This document shows, one piece after another, positions 41,295-49,857 of a DNA stretch of 64,000 nucleotides. The translations under genes were made by a program, and so were the position numbers. Source of the DNA: UBA5189 sp035631615 (GTDB taxonomy: Bacteria; Chloroflexota; Limnocylindria; Limnocylindrales; CSP1-4); the NCBI GenBank assembly GCA_035631615.1, contig DASQIK010000023.1:1-64000 (forward strand), in the 5' to 3' direction. Under the pieces are notes generated by a model. That model saw nothing but the letters and a program-made list of their open reading frames with translations. It was not told where the DNA came from and ran no database searches. Each line of letters begins with the position of its first letter. The first letter of the stretch is position 1.

Positions 41295-41492
41295 ATGGCG
41301 CGGAACGCCGTGAAGCCCGCTGTTCCGAAGGAGATCCGAGCGCTCGCGGGCGAGGGGCGCGCCCACCTGGCCGAGGTTCGCGCGGCCGCGGCGGGCTGCC
41401 GAGCGTGCGACCTGTGGGCGCGTGCCACGCAGACCGTCCTCGGGACCGCCCGCCTCGTCGCCGACCTGCGATCGGGCGCACCGGCGGCGTAG
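41295..41492 (+). pseudogene. Internally deleted udgX-like uracil-DNA glycosylase remnant
   Basis: The 65-residue ORF begins like UdgX/family-4 uracil-DNA glycosylases: a helix (HLAEVRAAAAG), the cluster cysteines CRACDLW and the ATQTVLG stretch (family ATQTVFG). Immediately after, the sequence jumps to LVADLRSGAPAA, which resembles the C-terminal end of the same family. The middle of about 150 residues, with the catalytic motifs, is gone. The frame, start and leaderless promoter are intact, so a short peptide may still be made. It ends 16 nt before the carboxypeptidase gene. Confidence 0.6.
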
Positions 41493-41508
41493 CGCGAGCG
41501 GCGCAGTC

Positions 41509-42747
41509 ATGGCGCGCATCGGCGGCGGCACGCGCATGCTGGCGACGCTCGCCGTCGGTGCCATCGCGGCCCTCGCCGTCGCGATTGCACTCTGGCCGGG
41601 AACCGGACCAAGGGCCACCCAGGCACCGACGGCGCCAATTGCGCTCGTGCCGACCTCTTCGCTGCCATCGGGGACGCCGGCACCGACCCTGCCCGCCGCT
41701 CCGACCCCCGGTCCGACGGCGAGCCCCGCGCCCGGGTCCCCGCATCCGCCCGCCATGCCCGCCTGTCCGTCCGAGACCAACCATTTTCCGACCGGCTTCG
41801 GCGCGTACCACACGTACGCCGGGCTCTGCCGAGCGGTGGTCGCGGCCGCCGCGGCGCATCCAGACATCGCGCGGCTCGAGTCGATCGGCACGAGCTGGGA
41901 GGGACGCCAGATTCTCGCGATGGAGATCGGCACGCACGTGGCCGATGGGTCTCATCCGCCGGGCGTGCTGTTCGACGGCGGCACCCACGGGCTCGAGCAT
42001 CTGTCGGTCGAGATGCCGCTCGCGGTCATGGCCTGGCTCCTCGACGGCTACGGCAAGGACGCGACCGTCACCCGCCTCGTCCAGACGCGCGCCATCTTCC
42101 TCGTGTTCGACGTCAACCCGGACGGAGCCGCCTTCGACCTCGCGGGCGGGCGGTTCCACCAGTGGCGCAAGAACCGGCAGCCGAACGCCGACGGCTCGAT
42201 CGGCACGGACCTCAATCGCAACTACGCCGACCACTGGGGCTGTTGCGGGCTGGTCAGCTCCACGCCACGAAGCTCGTACTACCGCGGCGCTGCGCCGTTC
42301 TCTGCGCCCGAGACCCGGGCCCTGCGCGACTTCATCGAAGCACACGTCTTCGACGGCCGCCAGGAGATCCGCGCCGCAATCACCTTCCACGCATCCGGGC
42401 GGCTGGTCCTGTGGCCGTACGGCTACACGCGGACGGCTATTCCCCACGGCATGAACCCGACCGACCACGACATCTTCGTCGCGCTCGCGAAGCATATGGC
42501 GAGCCTGAACGGCTACACGCCGGAGCAGGCGAGCTCGCTGTACATCGACAGCGGCACCGAGCGCGACTGGGACTACGGGGCCGAGGGCATCTTCGCCTTC
42601 ACGTTCGAGCTCGGCACCGGCACGTACCAGCGGTCCAGCGTGATCGCGACCGAGACTGCCCGGAACCGATCGGCGGTCCTGTACCTGATCGAGATGGCCG
42701 GCTGCCCCGGCCGCGCGACCGTCACGACGGCGACCACCTGCGCCTGA
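41509..42747 (+). CDS. Secreted or anchored M14-family zinc carboxypeptidase
   Basis: A 412-residue protein with an N-terminal signal/anchor (about residues 8-28), a Pro/Thr/Ala linker to about 80, and an M14 peptidase domain. Zinc ligands are visible in GGTHGLEH (H-x-x-E near 155) and the later ITFHASG His near 285; the substrate Arg is in TDLNRNY near 230 and the catalytic Glu in FTFELGT near 365. It removes C-terminal residues from peptides outside the cell. No Shine-Dalgarno is evident; it follows the udgX remnant by 16 nt and may use its promoter. Confidence 0.9.
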   Translation: MARIGGGTRMLATLAVGAIAALAVAIALWPGTGPRATQAPTAPIALVPTSSLPSGTPAPTLPAAPTPGPTASPAPGSPHPPAMPACPSETNHFPTGFGAYHTYAGLCRAVVAAAAAHPDIARLESIGTSWEGRQILAMEIGTHVADGSHPPGVLFDGGTHGLEHLSVEMPLAVMAWLLDGYGKDATVTRLVQTRAIFLVFDVNPDGAAFDLAGGRFHQWRKNRQPNADGSIGTDLNRNYADHWGCCGLVSSTPRSSYYRGAAPFSAPETRALRDFIEAHVFDGRQEIRAAITFHASGRLVLWPYGYTRTAIPHGMNPTDHDIFVALAKHMASLNGYTPEQASSLYIDSGTERDWDYGAEGIFAFTFELGTGTYQRSSVIATETARNRSAVLYLIEMAGCPGRATVTTATTCA

Positions 42748-42781
42748 GGCAGCCACCGGGTTCCGGCATCATGGCAGGGTC

Positions 42782-43855
42782 ATGGCTGCCATTCCCGACC
42801 CGCTTGCGGCGATCCGCTGGGCGCCCGCGCGGCCGATCATGACCGTGGTCGGGTGTCACGCGGGGGGCGAGATCGGCAACGTGATCGTCGGCGGCGTGGA
42901 GGCGCCGCGCGGCGCGACCGTCTTCGAGCAGATGCAGGCGATGGCCGCCGACGACTCGGTGCGGAAGCTGCTCCTCCACGAGCCGCGCGGGAGCGTCGCG
43001 GTCCACTCGAACCTGGTCGTCCCGTCGACACGTCCGGACTGTGCCTTCGGCTACATCATCATGGAGCCGACCGAGTATCCGGCGATGTCCGGCTCGAACA
43101 CGATCTGCGTCGCCACCGTCCTGCTCGAGACCGGCATGGTCGAGATGCGTGAGCCGGTCACGACCGTCCGCCTCGAGGCGCCCGGCGGCCCGATCGACGT
43201 CACCGCCGGCTGCCGCTCAGGCAAGGTGGAGTGGGTCGAGTTCGAGAACGTGCCGTGCTTCGCCACGCGCATCGACGCGCCGCTCGACGTCGACGGGCTC
43301 GGCACCCTCGCCGTCGACGTCGCGTTCGGGGGCATGTGGTACGCGATCGCGGATGCTCGGGCGCTCGGCTTCGCGCTCGAGCCGTCGGAGGCGCGCGACC
43401 TGTCCCGCGTCGGCGAGCTGATCCGCGTCGCGGCGCGCGAGCAGCTGCCGTGCGTCCACCCGATGAACCCGGCCATCGAGGGCGTGAGCATCGTCCAGAT
43501 CGCGGAGCCGTGGCAGGGTGTCGGCGCTGTTTCGAAGAACGCCGTCGTGGTCGCACCGGGCAGGCTGGACCGATCGGCGACGGGCACGGGGCTGTCGGCG
43601 CGGATCGCGGCGCTCCACGAGCGCGGGCTGATGGGCGCGGGCGACTCGATGACCCATGCCTCGGTCATCGGCTCGCGGTTCGACGGGCGGATCGTGCGCG
43701 AGGTCGCTCTTGCCGGCACCAGGGCGATCGTGCCGGCGATCCGTGGCAGCGCCTGGATCACCGGTGTGACACAGGTCCTCGTCGACCCGACGGACCCGTT
43801 CCCCGAGGGCTACCTGCTGTCCGACACCTGGCCCGGGGACGACGTCCAGCGCTGA
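42782..43855 (+). CDS. Proline racemase-family enzyme with substituted active-site cysteines
   Basis: A 357-residue member of the proline racemase/hydroxyproline epimerase/dehydratase family. In racemases two cysteines act as acid and base, in MCGHG and in a CGTG motif. Here they read MSGSNT near residue 102 (Ser) and DRSATGTGLSA near 265 (Thr). A Thr at the second site is known from trans-3-hydroxy-L-proline dehydratases; a Ser at the first is a further change. Racemase activity is therefore unlikely and a dehydratase or related isomerase more plausible. It lies 34 nt after the carboxypeptidase gene, consistent with collagen- or peptide-derived hydroxyproline use. Confidence 0.85.
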   Translation: MAAIPDPLAAIRWAPARPIMTVVGCHAGGEIGNVIVGGVEAPRGATVFEQMQAMAADDSVRKLLLHEPRGSVAVHSNLVVPSTRPDCAFGYIIMEPTEYPAMSGSNTICVATVLLETGMVEMREPVTTVRLEAPGGPIDVTAGCRSGKVEWVEFENVPCFATRIDAPLDVDGLGTLAVDVAFGGMWYAIADARALGFALEPSEARDLSRVGELIRVAAREQLPCVHPMNPAIEGVSIVQIAEPWQGVGAVSKNAVVVAPGRLDRSATGTGLSARIAALHERGLMGAGDSMTHASVIGSRFDGRIVREVALAGTRAIVPAIRGSAWITGVTQVLVDPTDPFPEGYLLSDTWPGDDVQR

Positions 43856-43860
43856 CGCTC

Positions 43861-43881
43861 GGCGGCGGGCGATTCGCCGCC
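43861..43881 (+). terminator. GC-rich hairpin after the proline racemase-like gene
   Basis: GGCGGCG (43861-43867) pairs with CGCCGCC (43875-43881) around GGCGATT, 6 nt after the stop. No T-run follows, so terminator function is only possible. The next 190 bp to the molybdopterin gene show no ORF. Confidence 0.35.
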
Positions 43882-44070
43882 GGCGCCGACGGAAAGGAAG
43901 CAGCCCCGAAGCGCGCCGTCGCCGGGGGAACGACGTCGCAGCCTCGAGGCCTGCAACCGTGGATAACGAATCCCACGACGTGGCGTTAGGGCCCCGGTTC
44001 GAATTGGCACCGGGCGCGGTCACGAATCGGACATCCGGGGAGTGCCACAATCGCGCGGACGGAGGTGGCC

Positions 44071-44712
44071 ATGGGCGAGCGGTTCGTGACCCGCGGGTTC
44101 GTCGGCCGGCGCGACGATGGCGCCGCGGGGCCGATGAGCGGCGACGAGCGTCGGAAGCGCACGCCGCCGGGCCAGTATCTGACCACCGACTTTCCCGTGC
44201 TTTCCGCGGGGCCGACGCCGCGAACCCCGCTCGATCGCTGGTCGCTCAGCGTCGGAGGCCTCGTCGCGAACCCGGTGACCTGGACGTGGGAGCAGCTCCT
44301 CGCGCTCCCGAACCGGGACTGGGTCGTCGACATCAGCTGCGTGACGAAATGGACTCACCTGGACATGCGCTGGAAGGGTGTGAGCGTCGATACGCTCCTG
44401 GAGGGCATCGAGCTCGACCCGAAGGCCGCCTTCGTCGTCGCGTACTCCGACGGCGGCTACACCACGAACCTGCCGCTCGCCGACGTCCTCAACAACCAGG
44501 CCTTCGTCGCGTGGGAGTACGACGGCAGGCCGCTCGCGCCGGAGCACGGCGGCCCCGCGCGGCTGGTCGTGCCGGGGCGCTATTTCTGGAAGAGCGCCAA
44601 GTGGGTACGCGGCCTGCGCATCCAGGCCAACGACGAGCCCGGCTTCTGGGAGTCCCTCGGGTACAACAACCGCGGCGACCAGTGGGCCGAGGAACGGTAC
44701 TCGGGCGACTGA
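44071..44712 (+). CDS. Sulfite oxidase-like molybdopterin oxidoreductase (YedY/MsrP fold)
   Basis: A 213-residue oxidoreductase of the sulfite-oxidase molybdopterin-binding fold. The Mo-coordinating cysteine is in VVDISCVTKW near residue 92. SVGGLVANPVTWTWEQLLALP and LVVPGRYFWKSAKWVRGL are family stretches. No Tat signal is present, so it is cytoplasmic, unlike YedY. GGAGG lies 5 nt before ATG 44071 (GTG 44065 is in frame). The reductase and DUF6510 genes downstream point to a shared redox module. The molybdate operon in this window supplies its cofactor. Confidence 0.87.
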   Translation: MGERFVTRGFVGRRDDGAAGPMSGDERRKRTPPGQYLTTDFPVLSAGPTPRTPLDRWSLSVGGLVANPVTWTWEQLLALPNRDWVVDISCVTKWTHLDMRWKGVSVDTLLEGIELDPKAAFVVAYSDGGYTTNLPLADVLNNQAFVAWEYDGRPLAPEHGGPARLVVPGRYFWKSAKWVRGLRIQANDEPGFWESLGYNNRGDQWAEERYSGD

Positions 44713-44836
44713 TGCGACCCCATCGCCGCGCTGGCGCCTGTGCTCCGCGCTCACGCACCATGAGTGCGTTCGCTCTCGGTGCTCGTCGCCGCCTTGTGCT
44801 GCGGCCGCCTCAGCCCGCCCGAGTCGGGGCAGGCTG

Positions 44837-45571
44837 ATGGCACTCGAATGGCAGTTGGCGACGGTCACGGCGGTGCGCGACGAGACGCCGTCGGTTCGAT
44901 CCTTCACGCTGGGGCTGCCGGACTGGGCCGGCCATCGACCCGGCCAGCACGTTGACCTGCGGCTCACCGCCGCGGACGGCTACAGCGTCGAGCGCTCGTA
45001 CTCGATCGCGTCCGAGCCGGAGCGGGCCGGTGAGGTCGACATCACGGTGGAGCGGATCCCGGGCGGCGAAGTTTCGCCGTTCCTGCACGAGGTCGTGGTA
45101 CCCGGCGACCGGCTCGAGGTCCGCGGCCCGATCGGCGGCTATTTCGTCTGGGAGGCAGCGTTCGGCGGGCCGTTGCTCCTCGTCGCCGGCGGGTCGGGCG
45201 TCGTGCCACTGATGGCGATGGCGCGCCATCGGGCCCGGGCCGGCTCTCACGTGCCGGCGCGCCTCCTGGTCAGCTCGCGCGGACCCGATGAGATCATCTA
45301 TCGCGCGGAGCTCGACGGGCTCGCGGCCGCGGGCGACGGCTTCGCGGTCGCGCACACGCTGACCCGCCAGCAGCCGCCGGACTGGACCGGCTACGCGCGC
45401 CGGATCGACGAGCAGATGCTGGCCGAGGTCGTCGAGCCGTTGGGAGCGGCGACCCGCGCCTACGCATGCGGGCCGACGGCCCTCGTCGAGACCGTGGCCA
45501 ATGGGCTGGTCCGCCTTGGCCTCCCGCCTGATCGCATCCGGACCGAGCGCTTCGGCCCGACCGGGACCTGA
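44837..45571 (+). CDS. FAD/NAD(P)-binding oxidoreductase (ferredoxin-NADP reductase-like)
   Basis: A 244-residue flavin reductase of the FNR family. It has the FAD motif ERSYSIAS near residue 54, the nucleotide-binding GGSGVVPLMAM near 118 and CGPTALVE near 212, and it ends ERFGPTGT. The 2Fe-2S domain of phenol-hydroxylase-type reductases is missing, so the electron acceptor must be another protein; the molybdenum enzyme encoded just upstream is the natural candidate. The start is ATG 44837 with a weak GCAGG upstream. Confidence 0.9.
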   Translation: MALEWQLATVTAVRDETPSVRSFTLGLPDWAGHRPGQHVDLRLTAADGYSVERSYSIASEPERAGEVDITVERIPGGEVSPFLHEVVVPGDRLEVRGPIGGYFVWEAAFGGPLLLVAGGSGVVPLMAMARHRARAGSHVPARLLVSSRGPDEIIYRAELDGLAAAGDGFAVAHTLTRQQPPDWTGYARRIDEQMLAEVVEPLGAATRAYACGPTALVETVANGLVRLGLPPDRIRTERFGPTGT

Positions 45572-45582
45572 GAGGACGATCG

Positions 45583-45891
45583 ATGGAAGAGCGGATCGCG
45601 ATGATGCGGGACGACCCGGCGGTCGATCTCACGGTCGACGGCAGCGGGGTGGGCGGCCTGCTCGCATCGGTGTTCGGGGGCGAGATGACCGCGGTACCGG
45701 GGCAGTGCGCCCACTGCAACACCGTCAGCGTCGTCGGGACGATGCGCGCGTACGTGCGCGGGCCCGGCGTCGTCCTTCGCTGCCCGGCCTGCGCCGAGGT
45801 CGTCATTCGACTCGCCCAGACGCCGAGCGCGACGATCGTCGATGTCAGCGGCGTGTCGTACCTGCGGATCGAGCGGACGGCCGGGACGTAG
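45583..45891 (+). CDS. DUF6510-like CxxC protein
   Basis: A 102-residue protein with two CxxC pairs (QCAHCN near residue 42 and RCPACA near 66), likely one zinc- or iron-binding ribbon, plus a short beta-rich tail. It resembles DUF6510 proteins that I recall beside sulfite-oxidase-like and FNR-like genes in actinobacteria. It could be the electron link or an assembly factor of that pair. ATG 45583 has GAGAGG 7 nt upstream and follows the reductase by 11 nt. Confidence 0.75.
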   Translation: MEERIAMMRDDPAVDLTVDGSGVGGLLASVFGGEMTAVPGQCAHCNTVSVVGTMRAYVRGPGVVLRCPACAEVVIRLAQTPSATIVDVSGVSYLRIERTAGT

Positions 45892-45896
45892 CGGCG

Positions 45897-46451
45897 CTAC
45901 CAGCCGAACGAGCCCGGGCCGCCCTTGAACGGCCCGACGATCCTCGACGTCACCCAGCCGCCGTAGAAGTGGCCCGGCTGCGGCGCCGCGCGCTCGTCGC
46001 CGACCCACGCCTCGTCGACCGCCCACGCGTAGAACGCGAAGTGGCCGGCGATGGCATCGAAGCCGGGCAGCGGCACGTGGTACGACCAGGCCGCGTTCGG
46101 GATCACGCGGCCGCCGGGCGTCGAGATCGACCAGTAGCGCGCGTCACCCTTCCACTCGCAGGTCGTGGTCCGTTCCGCCGCGATCAGCAGGTCGCGCCGG
46201 ACGTCACCGGGCGGCAGGTAGTAGACCGGCGCGCCCGCGGTCTCGAGCACGCGCAACGCGGACGTGGATGACGCCAGCTCGATCCCCTCGACCACCACCC
46301 GGATGCGCTCCGGCACGGGCTCGACGCGCGGCGGGCGCGGGTAGTCCCAGACCGATTCCTGGCCCGGTCCGGGCTCGATGCGCGGCGGCGAGGGCGAGGT
46401 CCCGGCCACGAACGACGCACCGTCCGGCGCGTTCTCGTAGTCCGTTGCCAT
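45897..46451 (-). CDS. DUF427 domain protein
   Basis: A 184-residue protein with a DUF427 domain (ERIRVVVEGIELASSTSALRVLETAGAPVYYLPPGDV near residues 45-85 and CEWKGDARYWS near 102), a small beta-roll fold of unknown function. The C-terminal part with FAFYAWAVDEAWVGDE is also typical. The start at 46451 is fixed by GGAGGGC 5 nt upstream. It converges on the DUF6510 gene with 5 bp between stops. Confidence 0.85.
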   Translation of the reverse strand: MATDYENAPDGASFVAGTSPSPPRIEPGPGQESVWDYPRPPRVEPVPERIRVVVEGIELASSTSALRVLETAGAPVYYLPPGDVRRDLLIAAERTTTCEWKGDARYWSISTPGGRVIPNAAWSYHVPLPGFDAIAGHFAFYAWAVDEAWVGDERAAPQPGHFYGGWVTSRIVGPFKGGPGSFGW

Positions 46452-46482
46452 GGCGTGCCCTCCTGTGGTGTCGGGGTCCACC

Positions 46483-47745
46483 CTACCCCGATCTCGCCGG
46501 GGCGGCTGCCGGCACCCCCCAGCTGGGCTCACGCCACTGGCTCGGCGGGCCGTCACGCTGGAGGCCGATCAGGCGGACCGCGGTCCACGCGCCGAACGCA
46601 GTCATCACGACCGACATCAGCGTGATCGCCCAGCCCGGGAAGTCGTCGATCTTGGGGCCGGGCAGGATCCGGTAGGGGGAGTTCGCCAGCACGTAGGCGA
46701 GGGTGAGGAAGAACATCGCGCTCAACGCGAAGAACGGCCGCCGGATCGATGGCTCGAGGACGGCCAACGGCGCGAGCAGCGCGATGGCGCCGTACAGGTA
46801 GCGCTCGTGGGCGCGCGTCGGCACGAAGTACAGCGTCAGGGCGATCAGCGACCCGACCGCCAGCAGCCCGATCAGGTCGCGCCGCCACCGGAGCAGCCAC
46901 AGGCTGCCGGCGATCGCCGCGATCTCGAGCGTCGTCCCGAGGAAGAACCACCCCGCGTCGGAGTGGTTGAACCCGAACACGGCGCCCCAGGGATTGAACG
47001 CAAACCCGGATTCGACCTTGTACTGGGTGAAGGTCTTGCTCATGACCTCGAGGTAGCCCGCCGGCCCTAGGCCCAGCGGCAGCAGCACGACCGCGAAGGT
47101 GAGCAGCGCCGCGAACGCCACGAGCAGGAGCCGGCGGGGACCGTCCGGCGATCGGAGCCAGAACCCGGCAAGGCCGAGGAGGACGAATGCGGCGACGCCG
47201 AACTGCGGCTTGACGAGCCCCGCCAGCACGGCGAGAACGGCCGCCCAGGCAAACCTGCCCCGGGCTGCGACGACGATCGAGGCGACCATCGGCAGCGCAC
47301 CCATGCCGTCGATCTGGCCCCACATCGGGCCGGTGAGGATCACGGCGGGATTGAGCAGGTAGAACGCGGCCGCGAGCGTGCCGGCGCGCTCTCGCCCGGC
47401 ATGCGACCGGACGACCCAGAACAGCAGCGCGCCGAGGCCGAGGTCGAACGGGATCGAGAGGGTTCGGATCGCGACCATCAGGTCCGGCCGGTCCAGGAAC
47501 ACGCCCAGGGGCCACAGCAGGTACAGCATCGGGGGGTAGTTCGCGTCGCCGCCGTTCGCGTAGTAGCCCCCGAGCCCGTAGCGCGCCATCCCTTCCGCCC
47601 ACTGAACGAACGCGGTGAGGTCGCCGTAGTGGCCCGGCCCGAAGAGGCCGGCGAAGCGGATCAGCGCCGCGAGCACCAGCAGCGGGATCAGCGAGCCCCG
47701 GCCATCGGCCGGCGCCGACCGCGCTTCAGCCGCAGGGGCGGTCAT
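46483..47745 (-). CDS. Multi-spanning GT-C type glycosyltransferase
   Basis: A 420-residue membrane protein with about ten hydrophobic helices. The first extracytoplasmic loop GHYGDLTAFVQWAEGMARYG holds the conserved Asp of GT-C polyprenyl-phosphate-sugar glycosyltransferases, and the later THERYLYGAIALLAP resembles the HERY/HEK motif of GT87/PIG-M-like enzymes. It probably transfers a sugar from a lipid carrier to a cell-envelope glycan or lipid. ATG 47745 overlaps the KimA-like gene stop as ATGA, so the two are translated together. Confidence 0.8.
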   Translation of the reverse strand: MTAPAAEARSAPADGRGSLIPLLVLAALIRFAGLFGPGHYGDLTAFVQWAEGMARYGLGGYYANGGDANYPPMLYLLWPLGVFLDRPDLMVAIRTLSIPFDLGLGALLFWVVRSHAGRERAGTLAAAFYLLNPAVILTGPMWGQIDGMGALPMVASIVVAARGRFAWAAVLAVLAGLVKPQFGVAAFVLLGLAGFWLRSPDGPRRLLLVAFAALLTFAVVLLPLGLGPAGYLEVMSKTFTQYKVESGFAFNPWGAVFGFNHSDAGWFFLGTTLEIAAIAGSLWLLRWRRDLIGLLAVGSLIALTLYFVPTRAHERYLYGAIALLAPLAVLEPSIRRPFFALSAMFFLTLAYVLANSPYRILPGPKIDDFPGWAITLMSVVMTAFGAWTAVRLIGLQRDGPPSQWREPSWGVPAAAPARSG

Positions 47746-49826
47746 GCCGGCGGCGGAACGTCCGGCTTGTGCTCGCTCGGCTCCTGCTCGCGCCGGTACG
47801 GCACGTTCACGACGACCGTGTGCGGCCGCCCGAGGAGCGCCGCGCGGAGTCGCTTCGCGGACTGGTTGAACAGGATCCGCTCCCACCAGCTCTTGGCGAC
47901 GTATTCGGGGACGACCACGAACGTGATCGGCGCCTGCTTGCCCTGTGGCGAACCGCGGTCGAGGACGTCGAGGTACGAGATCAGCGGCGCAACGAGGGCC
48001 CGATACGGCGATTCGACGATCACGAGCGGCACGTCCGGCAGCTGGCGCTCCCAGCGCTCGCGGATTGCCGCTGCCTTCTCCGGTTCATCGGAGATCAGGA
48101 CGGCGGTGACACTGGCGTCGATCGAGCGACCGACGTTCACGGCCTGGATGACCGCGCGATTGATGGCCGGGATCGGGATGATGACCCGCTCCTCGCGAAG
48201 GGGGCCGGTGAACACCTTGCTCGGCGATACCGCCAGCTCGTTCGCCGAGGCCGCGTACTGCCGGCGAATGAACAGCATCATCGCCACGAGGAGCGGGATG
48301 AGGATCACCACGAGGTAGGCGCCGCCGAAGAACTTCTCGTACACGACGATGACCAGGACGACAGTCGTCAGGATCGCCCCGAAGCCGTTGATCAGCAGCC
48401 GAATGCGCCACTGGGGCGACCGGAGCCGGAGCCAGTGCCTCACCATCCCGGCCTGCGACAGCGAGAAGCAGACGAAGACGCCGACCGAGTACAGCGGGAT
48501 GAGGAGCGTTGTCGTCCCGCCGAACACCGCCACCAGGCCCGCGGCCACCGCAGCCAGCAGCACGATCCCCCAGGAGTAGGCGAGGCGGTCGCCGCGGAAC
48601 GCGAACTGGCGGGGCATGTAGCCGTCCTCCGCCAGGATCGCGGCGAGCCGGGGAAAGGCGTTGTAGGACGTGTTCGCGGCCAGGAACAGGATCAGCATCG
48701 TGGCGATCAGGAACAGCGCCTGCAGGATCGTGCCGTTGCCGTAGATCGCACCGGAGACCAGGGAGATGACCGACGGGAAGCCACCCACCGATGGCACGAC
48801 GCCGTAGGCGTTGGCGACGATGGAGACGCCGATGAAGATGACCCCCAGGAGGGTCGCCATCGCCACCATCGTGAACGCGGCGTTGCGCGCCTCGGGCGGC
48901 TTGAACGCGGGTACGCCGTTCGCGATCGCCTCGACACCGGTCAGGGCGACCGAGCCGCTCGCGAATGACCGTAGGAGCAGGAACAACGTGAGCGCCCCAA
49001 GGCCGAACGCCTCGGGGTTCGACTGCTGGGGAACCGGGACCACACGGCCCGTGAGCATGTTGATGAAGCCGAAGCCCACGATCCCCAGGGCGAGGGTCAC
49101 GAAGACGTATGTTGGGACGGCAAAGATGTTGCCGGACTCGCGGAGACCGCGCAGGTTCGCGATCGTGATCAGGCTGATCACGACGACGGCGATGAGGACC
49201 TTGTACTGCCCGGCCACCGGGACCAGCGAGGCCAGCTGATCGAGCGCGGAGGACGTGGACACGGCCACGGTCATCACGTAGTCGATCAGGAGTGCGGCGG
49301 CGGCGATCAGGCCGAGCAGGGGCGTCAGCTCCGATCGAGCCACGGCGTAGGCGCCGCCGCCATTCGGGAACGCGAGGCACACCTGCCGGTAGCTGATCGC
49401 GACGACGGCCAGGAGCAGCGCGATGGCAACCGAGACCCCGATCGAGGCGAACAGCGCCGTGGCGCCGGCGAGGATCAGGACCCGCAGGATCTCCTCGGTC
49501 GCGTACGCCGACGAGCTGATTGCGTCCGAGCTGAAGATCGCCAGCGCCTTCTTCTTCGAGAGGCGCTCCCCGATCTCCTCGTGCATCGAGAGCGGGCGGC
49601 CGAAGATGACCGCGCGCGCCTTCGCGATCCCACGACCGATCGGGGTCCGCGGGGCAGACGCCGCCTCCTTGGCAACGAGCGTGCCTTCTCCCGTGTACCG
49701 GAAGTAGGCGGAGTGGGGCCGCTCGACGCGGACGCGACGGTCGCCGAGCTTGCGACCCTTGAGCTGTCGCGGACCCTGCGTCACGGGTGAGGAGTTCGTT
49801 CCGGGTGCATCCGCAGAGGATCGCAT
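47742..49826 (-). CDS. KimA-like APC-superfamily potassium permease (copy 1)
   Basis: A 694-residue transporter: cytosolic N-terminus, about 12 hydrophobic helices (about residues 105-525) and a cytosolic C-terminal domain (about 530-690). It has the APC-type opening SSDAISSSAYATEEILRVL, the IANLRGLRESG loop and GVEAIANGVPAFKPPEARNA. This pattern is that of YdaO/KimA high-affinity K+ importers, which are controlled by c-di-AMP in Bacillus. A paralogue of 665 residues lies in the kdp locus. The start at 49826 has no Shine-Dalgarno; a few later starts are possible. Confidence 0.82.
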   Translation of the reverse strand: MRSSADAPGTNSSPVTQGPRQLKGRKLGDRRVRVERPHSAYFRYTGEGTLVAKEAASAPRTPIGRGIAKARAVIFGRPLSMHEEIGERLSKKKALAIFSSDAISSSAYATEEILRVLILAGATALFASIGVSVAIALLLAVVAISYRQVCLAFPNGGGAYAVARSELTPLLGLIAAAALLIDYVMTVAVSTSSALDQLASLVPVAGQYKVLIAVVVISLITIANLRGLRESGNIFAVPTYVFVTLALGIVGFGFINMLTGRVVPVPQQSNPEAFGLGALTLFLLLRSFASGSVALTGVEAIANGVPAFKPPEARNAAFTMVAMATLLGVIFIGVSIVANAYGVVPSVGGFPSVISLVSGAIYGNGTILQALFLIATMLILFLAANTSYNAFPRLAAILAEDGYMPRQFAFRGDRLAYSWGIVLLAAVAAGLVAVFGGTTTLLIPLYSVGVFVCFSLSQAGMVRHWLRLRSPQWRIRLLINGFGAILTTVVLVIVVYEKFFGGAYLVVILIPLLVAMMLFIRRQYAASANELAVSPSKVFTGPLREERVIIPIPAINRAVIQAVNVGRSIDASVTAVLISDEPEKAAAIRERWERQLPDVPLVIVESPYRALVAPLISYLDVLDRGSPQGKQAPITFVVVPEYVAKSWWERILFNQSAKRLRAALLGRPHTVVVNVPYRREQEPSEHKPDVPPPA

Positions 49827-49857
49827 GCGGGAGACAAGGCTGGTGCGGCCTCGCGGG

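Noticed and set aside
43997..44012. GGTTCGAAT-like T-arm near 44000
   Set aside because: No matching acceptor stem, anticodon arm or D-arm can be folded around it.
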